NCBI RefSeq assembly: GCF_905475395.1
Contig: NC_058337.1
Coordinates: 139,445,172 to 139,509,171, forward strand
Source: Chrysoperla carnea
Taxonomy: Eukaryota > Arthropoda > Insecta > Neuroptera > Chrysopidae
Direction: 5' to 3'
Length of the DNA stretch: 64,000 nucleotides
Shown: positions 32,623 through 45,307 of the stretch, in pieces
How the letters are laid out: every line of letters begins with the position of its first letter
Position numbering within the stretch: position 1 is the stretch's first letter
Made by a program: the position numbers and the translations under genes
Notes under the pieces: model-generated
Database searches by the model: none
What the model saw: the letters and a program-made list of their open reading frames with translations, nothing else
What the model was told of the DNA's origin: nothing

Positions 32623-33279
32623 ATCTCAAAACATTAATATCAAAGAGTATAAGATAGAGAAGAAGCAGTCTATAAGAGCTATTGTAAAATCGTATTATAC
32701 GAGTTTCAGCGCCTCTATCAAGTAAGACTTTCAAACTTAATAGTAAATAGTCACCCTGGCAAGATAATCAAACTTAATAATCGCCCTGCAAAGGAGTATA
32801 GGAAACATAAATGTTGATCGCCACAGACTCCAGATGTCACTTACAATTATATTTCTGCATCTCCTCTATCCTATATTTTTTGGTTAAGATATGATAAAAA
32901 TCTTTGAATAAATAAAAGGATAATAAATGAGAGAGATTAATGCGCATGTCTTAATATACAATATAATATCCTGTCGCGTATTTACAACATAATAATTTCC
33001 ATTTAGTAATTAAACTGTTCTAACCTGTGATACATGTCTACTTTAAAGTATTCCTAGCAAATAAAACAATATCTAATCATTTTTTAGTACTTTAACACAG
33101 AATTAATTAAACAAATACTGGCTATTGAAGCAACTGACTTCCGTCGATTCGGTCATGCGCATTGAATACCATGCTCTGTTATTGCATTTCTCTGTCGGCT
33201 GTTTGAATATTGTATTGTCGTTTTGCTAACCTTCTCTGTGAAGAAAAAATGTACATACGTGATATACGTTGGACCATTC
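32623..33279. other. No gene seen
   Basis: Spacer right of the foldback element. Nothing recognised. Confidence 0.4.
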
Positions 33280-33665
33280 GTTGTGTGCGTAGTCATAGTA
33301 GAGACAATAAAATCGAAGCCAACGCTTCTAGTGAAAACTTTTGGCGATAAAAGGAGGCTGTTATGACTAATTTGCAATTCTTTACATGTTAATGTCATAG
33401 AAATGTCAAATGAAAATTATTGAAAAACACTAATTAATCAAATTTAATGCATTAAAAATTGTGATAAGAAATCAAATTGCACAAATATTATTTTTTAAAT
33501 GTAAATTATCATAGTTATTTATTTAAATTTGTGAGACAATAATATTAAATTTTCAATGTAAGTCATAAATGCTATCCATACAATTATATATGCATCCATA
33601 CAATTATATAATTAAAGTAATGTATCGTTATCATGGAAACGTCGCCTATAAAACTCACGCACGGT
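33280..33665 (+). repeat. R6 dispersed repeat, copy 3
   Basis: cgttgtgtgcgtagtcatag ... attctttacatgttaatgtc ... gtatcgttatcatggaaacg ... actcacgcacggtgcg. It has a small internal duplication (catacaattatat twice, near 33577 and 33598). Confidence 0.75.
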
Positions 33666-35284
33666 GCGAGTAAAATATATGATCTAAGATAAAAATATTT
33701 ATTTCGATTTTCGAGCCGAAAAAAATTATCTTTCTATCATATAGTTAAAAAAAAAAAAAACTACATCTCTGATATTCATCAAAACTAATAATTAATATTT
33801 CCAAATAAATGTTCATCATCATCACTAAAAAATTAAATTTAATATACCATGTTGAAATATTGATAAAAAACAAAAACAACACATTACGAGGACTCTTGTT
33901 TTTTTTTTTTTTTTTTAATAAACAACCATTAAAGAGTACCACTACTATGGTTTTAGAAAAAAGTGTGTTTTTGTGTTTGGAGTTTATTATTTCATATGTG
34001 CTGTATACAATAATAATAAAAAATGGAATGCTTTAAGCAACTACTTCTATATACTGTCAAAATAATGAATATTCAACTGCATCCGGTGAAATTAAAAGTT
34101 CCCTTCTTTCTGACAATAAATTGTGATCCAGTCAAACTTAGTAATATTTTTAAGTAAAACTAATTCTGGTTTTCTGACGTATGAACTTTTGATAAATTCA
34201 CAATAGGGAATATTCATGAAAAATAAATTTGGTTCAAATTTTTTTTTTTTTTTTTGTAACTTTATTGGCTGTACAATTCAACTAAACCATTATTTATTAT
34301 TTATTTTTTATATTTTTAATTACTTAAAATTAATTAATAAAAGCACAAATTCAGTGAGAGAAATTCAAATTTCTAAAACAGAACTTCAAATTTTAAAACG
34401 GACTTGGCCTCATAGTATGTGGCTTGTCAGATTTGTTGACATACAGTATGGTATTAATTACTAATGCTGTATGGTTTCTCATTGAGTTATATTATTCTTT
34501 GGCTTTTTATTAGAAAACTTAATAATAACGTGTGTAAATTCTGTGTTGTAAATTCATTTGTTTAAAGTGTAAATTCTACATTGAACTGTCACCAATTGAC
34601 AGTTCACATGTTAATACGTTATCAACAGAGAACGCGCCAAAATGACTGCGTTTAAACATCTCAAAATTATTCTCTATTTTAAATATTTTTTTACAATTAA
34701 TTGCAGCATTTTTAAACAGTATTTATATTTTTTACTATGTTATAACGGTGTAAACAACGAATTAATAATTTACAAAAATTCATGAATATTCCCTTGTATC
34801 GAATTCAAATACGGTGTAAAATTATTTTGAATATAATTTCCCTACATGGAAAACACAAATAAAAAGGAAACAAATTTTCAATTTCGATTTGGTCTATAAC
34901 TTAGCTGGTGTGTATAAATAACATTTCATGGTTGAAAATTGAAAGCGCAGACAAGCTATGAAAAATAATAAAAAAGCATGGAAATAATGCATTACAATAA
35001 ACAAAGTATTATCCACCAAAGAAAAATTTTTGATTTAACTTGTTTATAAGTGAAACATCTTCAATTTGACGTTCGATTTGTAAACTTAGTTACTGCCTAC
35101 AGCGGACAAACCAATTTTAAGGAGTATCTAGACCTTGGAAGCATTATCAAAAATTTTAAATTTTCTGAATTCGATTCCTTGTAAATTTTACGATAAATTA
35201 ATTATTAAAAACAGTCTTTTTTACATGCTACTTAGTATGACGAATGGTAGGTCATAAATGCTGTTTTTGAGTTAATAAGCGCAT
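33666..35284. other. No gene seen
   Basis: AT-rich with poly-A/poly-T runs (33748-33760, 33901-33916, 34241-34256). The open frames here translate homopolymers and have no motifs. Confidence 0.35.
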
Positions 35285-35425
35285 TTAAAGTAGTTCGGCT
35301 GTTTGATCAAGTATGGTGAATGTTCAATTTTTTGCGATAAAAGATAGTTCAAAGTTCCTTGATCACAATAAACACAGTTTTGGACCCTCTTGCGTGGTAA
35401 AATTGTGAATTATATCATTTATAAA
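35285..35425. repeat. R4 repeat, copy 2
   Basis: taaagtagttcggctgtttg ... tatggtgaatgttc ... ccttgatcacaataaacaca ... cctcttgcgtgg, as at 14414. Confidence 0.65.
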
Positions 35426-35814
35426 ATTGTGTTCAAATTTTAAAATTTAACTGTACTAACTTGTATATCTTCAATCCAATTAGTACAAAAAGATGAATTG
35501 TTAGGTGTTAATGCTTAGTGTCGCAAACAGTAATTCACATATGGTCCATTTGTAAATGGTGCTAACACACAGACCCTTAGAGAAGAATCTTTAAAATATC
35601 TCTAGAATCTTTGAACTATTTTATTTTCAGAAAGGCTTGATTGTTTTGATATGTTGTTTAAATTCTAAACATTTGATCTTAATTTTATATTGAAATAAAT
35701 TATTTATTTCAAAAGTAGGCATATTTAATATAGGAACGAAAATTTACGTGTCAAAGGACTTCATTAACGATGTACGATCAGACTTATACCAATTTCAGGT
35801 CTATCTTTACAAAA

Positions 35815-36112
35815 TGTATATGAAATATATCAAGGTATACTAAGTTTAGTCCCAAGTTTGTAACGCTTAAAAATATTGATACTATGAACAAAATTTTGGT
35901 ATAGGTGTTTAAAAAATCACCTAGTTAGTCCATTTCCGGTTGCCTGCCTGTCTGTCTGTCTGCCTATCATCACGATTACTTAAAAACGAAAAAATATATC
36001 ACGCTAAAATTTTTATATCAGTTATATATGTGTGTAATGTGACAGAATAATCAACACTGTCTATACATGGTATTTCAACAATTAACTCAATCAATTGTTT
36101 GTTTTCACTTGT
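35815..36112 (+). repeat. R1 repeat with large internal deletion
   Basis: The 5' part runs to aaaatttttatatcag, then jumps directly to the 3' part (atatatgtgtgtaatgtgac ... gtttgttttcacttgt). Confidence 0.78.
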
Positions 36113-36579
36113 ATTTTTTGTTTTTTTTTTTAATTATATTTCCAATTTTGTTTATTACTAGACGGAATTGGACGAAAAATAAGAATAAAATTTCTCGATA
36201 TCTGATTTAGTTTTCGAATTATCGAAGATTGAAATATCGATTTAATTATTCGGTCTTCGGCATTTCGAAAATAAATTACTACAATAGTTTTTTTTTCTAT
36301 TGAATTTCCGGGAAAAACAATACTTAATGATTCGAAAGTTGGCTCTGATTGAATACAAATTATTTTCATCATATTTTCCATTAAAATTTTTTTTTTAAAA
36401 CATGCATATATGTTTTTAGCGAGTGTCAAATGTCTTCTACACAAAAATAATTCAAAGTTTGAAACATATTTGTAAAATCGAAAATTCAAGGACTTCACCT
36501 GATTAGCTTGTGATAACCCATGCGGGAAAGCGGCTAAGTATCATTACTACTTATCCCATTAATGAGTCAAATTTACCGA
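36113..36579. other. No supported gene
   Basis: A minus-strand open frame 36130-36498 (122 codons) has no motif recognisable to me and an AT-driven composition; it is left out as a gene. Confidence 0.3.
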
Positions 36580-37145
36580 TTTTAAAAGGAGTGTTATAAG
36601 TTTGACCGCTATGTGTGTGTGTCTGTCTGTGGCATCGTAGCGCCTAAACGGATGAACTGATTTTAATATTTTTGGATTCATTTGAAAGGAAATTTAACGG
36701 AGAGTCTTCTTAGGTATGTTTCAAGTGCGAGCTAATGGTTACACACTGGACAAAACAAAAAAATTTGCGATAATCATCAAAATCAATTCAGTTTGGAAGT
36801 ATGACATATAATTTTAACATATAAATAATTACTATGGAAAAGAATGGTCAAATAAACCTGGCTCTATTCATTTCGAAAAGTGAAATGGTAAAATAATTAG
36901 ATAATTCAAAACAATAATTCCAAAGAAGGAAGTCAACTCAAATATTTCAATTTCATTTAAAATATTTCCAAAAATTTATCCCAAAAAATGATATCCCTCT
37001 AAATATCCTTTTCATCTCATCTGATGTCTTTGACCATCACTTTGATATTGATTTAAGAAGGAGTGTTATAAGTTTAAAGTGTTTATCTGTGCGTCTATGT
37101 GTTTCTCAGTGGCATCGTTGCCCCTAAACGGTCGAACCGACATGA
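36580..37145 (+). repeat. R2 repeat fragments, two copies
   Basis: ggagtgttataagtttgacc with atcgtagcgcctaaacggat at 36588-36660, and again ggagtgttataagttt with catcgttgcccctaaacgg at 37060-37130. Both are diverged. Confidence 0.65.
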
Positions 37146-37730
37146 TTGAGAACATTCTATAGCTAAGTTTCCAAAAATCGGTTTATAAGGATTAAATCGA
37201 ATTTGTTGGGAGTTTTTTGGAAGAAAATCTGACGTAGTAAAATGTGTTGAAAAAAAAATTTTCTTTTATCGGATCTATTGGTTTTCAACGAGTTTCCAAC
37301 TACTACATTGGATAGATAAAAAGTGAACATTACACATCATAACCAGAAGACATATCACGGGTAACGTAGGCCATTATAAAAATGCAAAAAACAAAAAACA
37401 AATTGGCTGTTGTTTTTATAAACTCAGTTTTTCCCCAGATTTCAAAAACTAATGTTTAAAAACACAATATATATTGATTTTATAGTATATGTTAATTCTA
37501 GAAAAACTTTTCATAAACAATATTCATTTTTCCATGTAAATAGAGCTGTTGGAAAACAAAAGTATAGTAAAAAAATAAAGCAAAACAACTGAAAAAAATC
37601 ACTACTGAACAAAAAAAAAACAACATCGCCTCTGTTTTAAACAACTGCATTATATATCATTATAAAAGTATTATTAAAACCAAAAAAACATTTAAAAAAA
37701 GACGATTATAGAACATAAGCATTTTACAAA

Positions 37731-37761
<31 letters not shown>

Positions 37762-38484
37762 TTTATAATGTCTTTTTCTAGTCATATTGTACGGATGATT
37801 TTTAAATATTCATGTAGGGTTGGCAACCATGTTGATATGTGTCTGGAACACTGGTCTGACATCTGACGATAAAAATTCGCGCTAAAACCAGACAAGTTTT
37901 TATACTTTTTTTTTTATTTGTAATAAATGGACATACATATAGGAAATTTATCTAAAAATAATCACTAACACAGTTTAATTGTTTAAATTCTCTTCATTAT
38001 TTTGAATGTGAATGAACTGTTTATAATTATTTAGTTTTCATAGGGTTGACACTTTTGAAAAATTACAAACCGGAGAGTAGGAAAATCTCCTACAATTTAG
38101 ATTTTTCCGGTGTATCTTTTAAAGACAAAGTTAAATGCAAAGAAAAATTAAAGTTGTATCCTCTTAGCGTATTAAAATATGAATACATACTTAAATAATA
38201 AAAACATGAGTCAGTCAGTATACTCTACGCATGTACCTATACTTAACCACACAAGTGTTACCGAGAAATTTTAAACAAACAAATGTATACCGACTTAAAA
38301 AAACCGGAAATTTAATTTAAAAAAGTTTTCATTTTCATTTTCATCCGCATATTTCATTAATCGTCCCGAGAACGGAGAAAAGTTTGAGTTTCCAGTCTCA
38401 AATCGGAGAGGTGACAAATGTCTTACCAATAATTGTCTGTTTTGATATTTAAGAGTTTAGGATCTAAGCTCTCGAAAACTATAT
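37146..38484. other. No gene seen; poly-A and (ta)n runs
   Basis: A long A tract followed by tatatatatata at 37730-37762. Nothing else recognised. Confidence 0.4.
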
Positions 38485-38742
38485 TTGTCCATGTCGCAAA
38501 AAAATTCCCAAACTTCAGTCTTTTTCAATAATTACATGCACCGTACTATACGCCTCGACAAAGCCTCTTTAAGATATGAAAAAAAATTTAAAGGTAACTG
38601 CAATTACGAAAGAGTGATCTTATCGTTAAATGATATCATCGATGAAATTACAAAGGAGAGATGCGGAAAGATTGAGGCGATTCGGTTCATACTGGAAGCT
38701 AGAGATCGAAGATTGGTAGCAGTAGGACATAGAGACATTTAA
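38485..38742 (+). CDS. Unrecognised 85-codon ORF
   Basis: MSMSQKNSQ start, then a charged, coding-like stretch (KASLRYEKKF, IDEITKERCGKIEAI, LEARDRRLVAVG). Base composition is more balanced than the flanks and continues so to about 38990, which suggests a degenerate coding region or exon of an unknown gene or element. No domain recognised; no splice sites assigned. Confidence 0.25.
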   Translation: MSMSQKNSQTSVFFNNYMHRTIRLDKASLRYEKKFKGNCNYERVILSLNDIIDEITKERCGKIEAIRFILEARDRRLVAVGHRDI

Positions 38743-39436
38743 ATCTTGGGAAAAACTAGCCTATTACAGGAAACTTTGGTGTTGAAATGAATTTTTAAAG
38801 CTGAAAGGAATGCGAGGAATGTGACAGGAAGAAGAAAGGATAGAACACTACTGCGTCAAAACTCGATATTGGTGATTATCGGCGATCCAAATTCTTGGAA
38901 CACATAGGCAAAATTGAGAAGAATTTGAGCTTTAAAATAGTTGGCAGGGCTTCAGGGGCGAATTTTTAAAAGTAGGTCTCCGAATGTTCGTCTCTGAGTG
39001 AGTCCCAGTACTTATTTTTGGTTATTGACTTCAAAAAGAACAGAAGAAGCGTTATGAAATCACCCCGTATACATATTATAGAAAAAAATTTACATACACA
39101 CAAAAATTGTATTCATATAAACTCACTCGAAACACAAATGTATGTTTATACATATAATAGTGCCGACAAATCCATAAAAAACCAAATCTTATCCGTTAAT
39201 ACGCGTAAGTGGTAAGATTTAGCACGATTTACGATATACATTAGTTTGTTTAAAAATAATTCATTATGATTTTTCGAATATTTGAATGAGGTAATAATAA
39301 TATTAATGACATGTTTACTATAAAATAGGTAATAAAACAAACCCAACACATCAGTTCAAATAGTGAGTGCAATAATGTCTTATTTTTTACCCGACTACAT
39401 CCGAAACAAAACAGGGTAGAGTCAATTTATTACTTT
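38743..39436. other. No supported gene
   Basis: The composition stays balanced to about 39000 with stops in all frames, then becomes AT-rich. Confidence 0.3.
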
Positions 39437-39510
39437 TTATACCATGTATTTATAAAATAGATCAAGATATACTAAGATTAGTCACAAGTTTGCAACGCTT
39501 AAGAAGATAA
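39437..39510 (+). repeat. R1 5' fragment
   Basis: taccatgtatttataaaata ... tactaagattagtcacaagt ... gcaacgctta. Confidence 0.6.
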
Positions 39511-39995
39511 GAAAGGATTGGATAATACTAGGGATTTCAATAAAATACATTTTTTGATTAACAAAGTTTCCAAAAATCACAAAAAATTCCTAGGTCACCG
39601 GGCTTCTTTTTATTAATTTATCGTTCAAAGTTGGCTGAAAAAATGATAAATCATATAGGTTATCTTTTTCAATTAGATATTTCTATATCAACGAATCTAG
39701 AGAGTGTGGTAAAAAACTATCTAAAATATTTAGACAATCTTGTAGTTTATAATAATACCATAAAAATATAAGGTTTTCGATGATATTAAAACAAAATTTT
39801 AATTGAAGAGCGATATCTATATTATCAAATTTTTAAGCATCACTTGCACACAATATATTATATATTTTTGTAGTTGCGTGGTATTGTAAAGCCAAAATTA
39901 ACTCATTATTTAACTACAAAGCATATATTTGGTCTATATGTATGTACCGTGCAATAAACCAAAACTTTTTTACAATACTGTAAGTTTACAATCAC
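39508..39995. repeat. R5 repeat, copy 2
   Basis: Matches 21410-21960 in order, without the about 70 bp found only there. Confidence 0.75.
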
Positions 39996-40559
39996 CTTAA
40001 AAGAACAAAATAAATTAAAAATTTTAAAACTGACTTCACCAAAAATGAAGTCTTTCCATAGTCGGGTTTTACTTCATAACTTAATTTATTAATGTTGTTT
40101 AGTGTTTAGTTTTTTTTTTTAGAACTATTAAAACAAACATAGAGGAAATGTGTTCTTAATGTATGTTAATTCATTGCATACATAAATGACATGCATGCAT
40201 GTATAGACAGTCGCTATGACACACTGTCATGCCATTTATGTACAACTGTTAAGTATCTCTATACAGAATGTTCGATTTACATCTTGGCATATAAATATCA
40301 CGAGTTTGAGAGAGTACATGCGTTAAGCAATGTATCTAAATGAGAGGTATTATATACATGTGTTGAAGCTTTGATATCAGTTGAGATAGTTGTAAGACGC
40401 TTAGAGAGTGGGAGTTTCTTAGTTGAATAGATGAACTACAACAAATTAGCCACGATACAAGTGACAATGGCAATTTCATATTCTAACACTTATAATACCT
40501 CTTACTTAGATGCATTGCTAAGGCATGTACTCTGTCATACTCGTGATAATTATATGCCT
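39996..40559. other. No gene seen
   Basis: Spacer; a short open frame at 40431-40667 runs into R8 and is not supported. Confidence 0.35.
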
Positions 40560-41360
40560 AGATGTAAATCGAACATTCTGTATATTATAAATGTGGAAGT
40601 AAGGATGTTTGTTTGTTTGTTTGTGTGTTTGTTATACTTTCACGCAAAAACTATTGAATGGATTTGAATAAAACTAAACAATAATCTAGTGCATACATCA
40701 GAATAACACATGAGCTATAATTTATAAAGATATATTTAAAAAAAATTAATTGTTGAAATACCATGTATAGACAGTGTTGATTACGCAATCGTTTGAATTT
40801 TTAGGTCATGTTAGAAAAGAAAGATAGCCACTCTTACTATAATACATACTTTAAAACTTGCGCCCTCACGGGTAAACAGTGACGCTTACGAAAAATGTTT
40901 CAAACAAAAGATGTTTATTTTGTTATAAGGAACATTTCATATATTTAAATTTTTATCTCTAACGGTTTACAAGATGAGTCCTACGGATCCGAGACCCAAT
41001 TGATCTAGGTTGCTCATTTACGAACTCAACCTCACTTCTTACGTCCTGAGCACGCTATAAAAATTTCAGCTGGATCTCTCTTTTGCGTTATCGTGGTAAC
41101 AGACGGGCAGACAGACATACAACCGGAAATGGACGAATTATTTGATGTTATAAACACCCATATCAAAATTTTGTTCGTAGCATCAATATTTTTAAGCGTT
41201 GCAAACTTGGGGCTAAACTTAACATACTATGATATATTTCATATATACAGATTATAACAAATTATATTTATTGTTTTGACATTTTTAAGACAGGGTGAAT
41301 GAGAACAATTTATGGACATCTATCCTGAAAAACGCGGGCGTAGCCCCAGGTAAGAGCTAG
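40560..41360 (+). repeat. R8 repeat, long copy interrupted by R1
   Basis: The 5' part has ttataaatgtggaagtaagg, a (tttg)n tract and tttcacgcaaaaactattga; the 3' end is acgcgggcgtagccccaggt followed by aagagctagt. An R1 copy occupies 40742-41270. A short 5' fragment of R8 recurs at 43350-43440. Confidence 0.65.
40742..41270 (-). repeat. R1 repeat, long copy nested in R8
   Basis: Inverted R1 from ttaattgttgaaataccatg to tgatatatttcatatataca, lacking the terminal tail and with a small internal deletion. Confidence 0.8.
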
Positions 41361-42362
41361 TATTGAAATAGAACATCACGATAACAATACATAAACTTAA
41401 AGAATTGATGATTTAAATACCATGTATATACTGTTAATTGAATACTATAAGTTGGATTTCAATCATTTCCAATTTCTGATTTTCCTTTTTGTTTATTAAT
41501 CAAAAAATTTTTTGAAAAACAAATCACTAACCCAATATTATTATTTTATGAATAATTTTAAGCTATCGAGGTTTTACTGCATTTAAATATATCTGAAAAG
41601 CAATATTTAATTTGTAATGAAAGAGTCCATTAGAAAATTAATTCCTAGGACAAAATTTGTTATTTGATGTTGCTAATGGGCAGCTTATAAACATGAATTA
41701 TTAATGATTATGAATTTTTTATCTAAAAAATAGTGATATACGAATTTAGAATGCAAGTGATTATATTTAATGCGTTTTACGTTGAACTTAAAAGCTTAGT
41801 CGTAAACAAATATATTTTCTACAGAATATAATATAATCTTTAGGGGAATCATCGGTATTAAAATATGTAATGAAGTCTTACCTTGTTTTCAAAAAATCAA
41901 AAATGATGAAAACATAGATAAAAGATCAGGTACTCACCTAAAACAGAACAAAAGATAAAAATTAGTAAGTGAACATTGTCTGCACAATTTAAATACAATT
42001 TTACTGAGGCAAATCTTGAAAAACCCAAGTACGTTTTTAAAGTACTCGGTTTAATTCAAGTAGTTCGATCTTTAAATTCTGTTGTAAGAAAAATTTATAT
42101 TTAGCCAAACTATCAATTCGAATCAATTAAATGGTAATATCAGGCTCTAAAACACACTTGGGAGTCCCCAAAGTTGGCCTCGGTAAAACAACTCAAGTAT
42201 AAATAATGAAATTAAAGCCATAATTTTCTTGTATATTTTAACAAATTTTGATTAAATTTGCTTGTCGTCACTTAGTAAGTCTTGTACATCTCCTTGTCTC
42301 AGTGCACCTAAACAATTTTCTAATATAAGGATGAATTTATGTTAACTTCGAGTTGAGATATA
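41361..42362. other. No gene seen
   Basis: AT-rich spacer without recognised feature. Confidence 0.4.
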
Positions 42363-42769
42363 GTTATTGAAATAAATACCACGATACTCGAAATACAATT
42401 TAAAAAAACATACAACAGACTTACATTTCGCCAAATATCGATATTTCGATTGCAACGCAATCATCGTCAGTAGCTAAATTTATTCATATAATATATAACA
42501 CAAACATTTTTCACAAATAAAAATACTATTTTTTCTTCAAATTTGTGATAATTTTAGTAATTTTATTTTTGTAAATCGTTACTGTAATTATTGGTAATGT
42601 TTTTCATATTTATTTTTAATTTTGTTAAAAATATTTGTAATGTGTTATACGAATAAATTTAGCTACTGACGTAGCCTTGTTTTCACTTGTTTTAATTGTA
42701 TTTTTTAAATAAATTTTCTTAATATGTATAAAATTTTATTTCGAGTATCGTGGTATTTATTTCAATAAC
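42363..42769. mobile_element. MITE with 32 bp terminal inverted repeats
   Basis: The left end gttattgaaataaataccac plus gatactcgaaata is exactly complementary to the right end at 42738-42769. Inner pairs (gtcagtagctaaatttattc near 42470 and gaataaatttagctactgac near 42650) make the whole 407 bp fold back. No ORF. It carries a hammerhead-like core on the minus strand near 42440-42490. Confidence 0.85.
42438..42485 (-). ncRNA. Hammerhead-like core inside the MITE
   Basis: Read on the minus strand: gcta-CTGACGA-t-gattgc-gtt-gcaatc-GAAA-tatcgatatt. It shows the same elements as 15448-15492: a CUGANGA box, one extra nucleotide, a six-pair stem II, GAAA, and a short palindrome where stem III would be. 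Cleavage activity is unproven. Confidence 0.35.
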
Positions 42770-43349
42770 AATTTCATATGAAACTGTAATAGTACATAAA
42801 ACTGTAAGAGAGTTCTAATGACTCACTGCAAAATTTATGTCAGATTATTCCGCCAAAATGACGTCGACTTATGTAACCCCTCGAGTTTTGCGGATATAAT
42901 AAGCCTTTCATGGCACATCCGAGATGTAAGTCACGTGAATCGTATTACATAAGATATTGTAAAGAAAAAAAAAAGAAACATATACAATTTTTACACGGCA
43001 TACAAGACATCTTATAAATATTCATACACAATATAATATTTACATGTTGTTATTCCGTGTTATATTCACTTATTGGAACGCAACAATACGACAAAAAAAA
43101 TTAACGTAAGCATAAAAGAAAGTATTTGAAGTTTGTTTCACTTTAAATACTTCAATATTTTTGAAAAATTACTTGTAAGATATTTTTGGTAGTACCAATT
43201 ATATGTTATTTATCTTTTTTTAGATGTAAAAAAAAAGTGCTGAAAATTGTTCGTGATAAACATTGAGGTTATATTTGTAATTATTGATTGTGAAATGGGG
43301 AAGGAGTTGATGTATTTTCACCTTAATTTAATTTTTATACCCTATATCT
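42770..43349. other. No gene seen
   Basis: AT-rich spacer. Confidence 0.4.
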
Positions 43350-43440
43350 CTATATATTATAAATGCGAAAGTAAGCATATTTGTTTGTTTGTTTGTTTGT
43401 TTATTACGCTTTCACGCTTTCAGCTTATCATATGTAGGTT
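43350..43440 (+). repeat. R8 5' fragment
   Basis: ttataaatgcgaaagtaagc followed by (ttgt)n and ttacgctttcacgc. Confidence 0.55.
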
Positions 43441-44345
43441 TAACGAAAAATATACTCACGGTCCACAAATGTACTGCTTAGGAAAAAATACGCTAGACAA
43501 ATAATTAGAACGCAAAAATATCATAAATGAAAGTTTATCTTTATAAACGGCATTAAAACGGAGAATTCTCAAGTTTACATACGTTAATTAAAATACAATT
43601 AAGCAAAATATTTGTACATAAAATAATGAACAGGACTGTACCCAAACACTAATTTAATTACCCTACAAAAAAAAAAAAAGAACAAACTTAAACGTCTTTT
43701 AAAATATTCATTAGAAAATCGAGCGAAAATAAAACGTTAAAAAGACATAAGAGTAAGTAACGTTCAAATAAAGTTCATTTAACTTCAACATTTAGCACCA
43801 TTTCTCCAACTTTTTCACCTCCTGTAGTATATACAGTGGAAAACGATTACAGCGATATTGAAGAGATAGTATAATTATGATCGTTATTATGGTTCTCCCA
43901 AAAAAACCAAAATCCGCTCTTCATAAACACATTCGCCAATTACATAAAAAACAAATTCAAGTACTGACGGGGAGGCAGCAGCTTTGACCTGCCTTCACTT
44001 TGGTACGCCTATGTACGTGAAGTTTCAGAGATGTTGATAGCAGAAATTGGTTCCAGTTTTTAACCAGGAGGAAAATAGTTTCTGGCCTAAAAGTATTTTA
44101 AATTAAACAGCATTTTTAACGTAGCCGACTAAATCAATAACAAATGCAGATCAAGGAAAGGTGCAGCTTATGTAGCTTCTTCAGGATTCAGTGTTATCGA
44201 TTGAAGAAATTGGTATGGGATTTCATCCCTCATATAAGATTTAAGATAAATCAGAAATAATTCTTCCAATCTTCAAAGGAGTCCGATTTTTGCATTTTTT
44301 GGATCAAAATAGCTCTAAAAAGAATTTAAATAAAAAATACTTTAT
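43441..44345. other. No gene seen
   Basis: Nothing recognised; the poly-A run at 43668-43680 is the only marked feature. Confidence 0.35.
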
Positions 44346-44440
44346 AAGAACAAGCTTTCATTGTACTAAAAATTAGAAAATAATTTTATCTATGAGTCAC
44401 TCATACATGATTATTTGTAAAAGCTTGAGGTGCTCAATAT
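44346..44440. repeat. Half copy of the MITE at 13228
   Basis: caagctttcattgtactaaa ... tctatgagtcactcatacat ... gtaaaagcttgagg. Confidence 0.6.
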
Positions 44441-44614
44441 GTTTGTATGTAACTATGTTTTTTTGAGGTGGAATCTTGGAAGTGAATTTTATATTGAGCC
44501 TCATTACCTCCAGCTTCGATCGCGCGCGCTAGAAATTTTTATGTGAGACCTATTGGGTCCTCTGTGGGTTGCCCTATAGGGTCCGCACATAGGGATGTCA
44601 CGCATAGACCTTTC

Positions 44615-44995
44615 TGGCCCTGATTGGGCAATCCCACTTGTGCCCCAATGGGGAAATTCAAAAAAGGTCCCATTAAGGCATTTCCAATTGTGCCCCAATG
44701 GGGAAATCCAAAAAAGGTCCCATTAAGACAATACCACTTGTGCCCCAATAGGGAAATCCAAAAAAGGTCCCATTAAGGCAATACCACTTGTGCCCCAATA
44801 GGGAAATCCAAAAAAGGTCCCATTAAAGTAATCTTTCTTGAGCCCCCATAGAGAAATCAAAAGAAGATCCCATTAAGGTAATCTTTCTTGTGTCCATATG
44901 GAAAAATCCAACAAAGGTCCCATGAAGACATAATCCTACTTGTATTTCTTAAAAAAATCACAAAAAGATCTCATTAAGGCATCCCAATTTCAGTC
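44615..44995. repeat. Minisatellite, 50 bp unit
   Basis: About five well-preserved units starting near 44628 (gcaatcccacttgtgcccca, atggggaaattc, aaaaaaggtcccattaag), then two to three diverged units to about 44990. The overlapping minus-strand frames rich in 'MGP/FPHWG' words are products of the repeat. Confidence 0.88.
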
Positions 44996-45307
44996 TTAAT
45001 AGGAATAGTCCAAAGTGGCTCCATAAAGAGCATTTTAAAGTAGATCCTACTAAAAAAATTAATTATCATAAAAAAATTGACAGGACTAAATTTTTTTCTG
45101 CTATTATTAAACTTAATATCATAATAATAATAATAATAATAACATAACCAGTAGAATCTTTTAATATAGTAAAATCATTTAAAAGAATATTTTTATTTAT
45201 CAGTTGAGACATGCGTTTTATCTAAAAAACATTATATTGCTTGATATAAATTATATGTAGGTAATAAAGTTAATAATAATTATATCAATTAAATCGGATT
45301 CACTTAC

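Noticed and set aside
36130..36498. 122-codon minus-strand ORF
   Set aside because: AT-driven composition, no motif, and overlap with low-complexity DNA next to an R1 copy.
38485..38742. Similarity of EAIRFILEARDRRLVAVG to the N-terminal part of DAHP synthases
   Set aside because: Short and without the catalytic motifs; the pathway is absent from animals, so this is probably chance or, at best, contamination.
44504..44748. Minus-strand frames rich in MGP and FPHWG words
   Set aside because: Translations of the 50 bp minisatellite.
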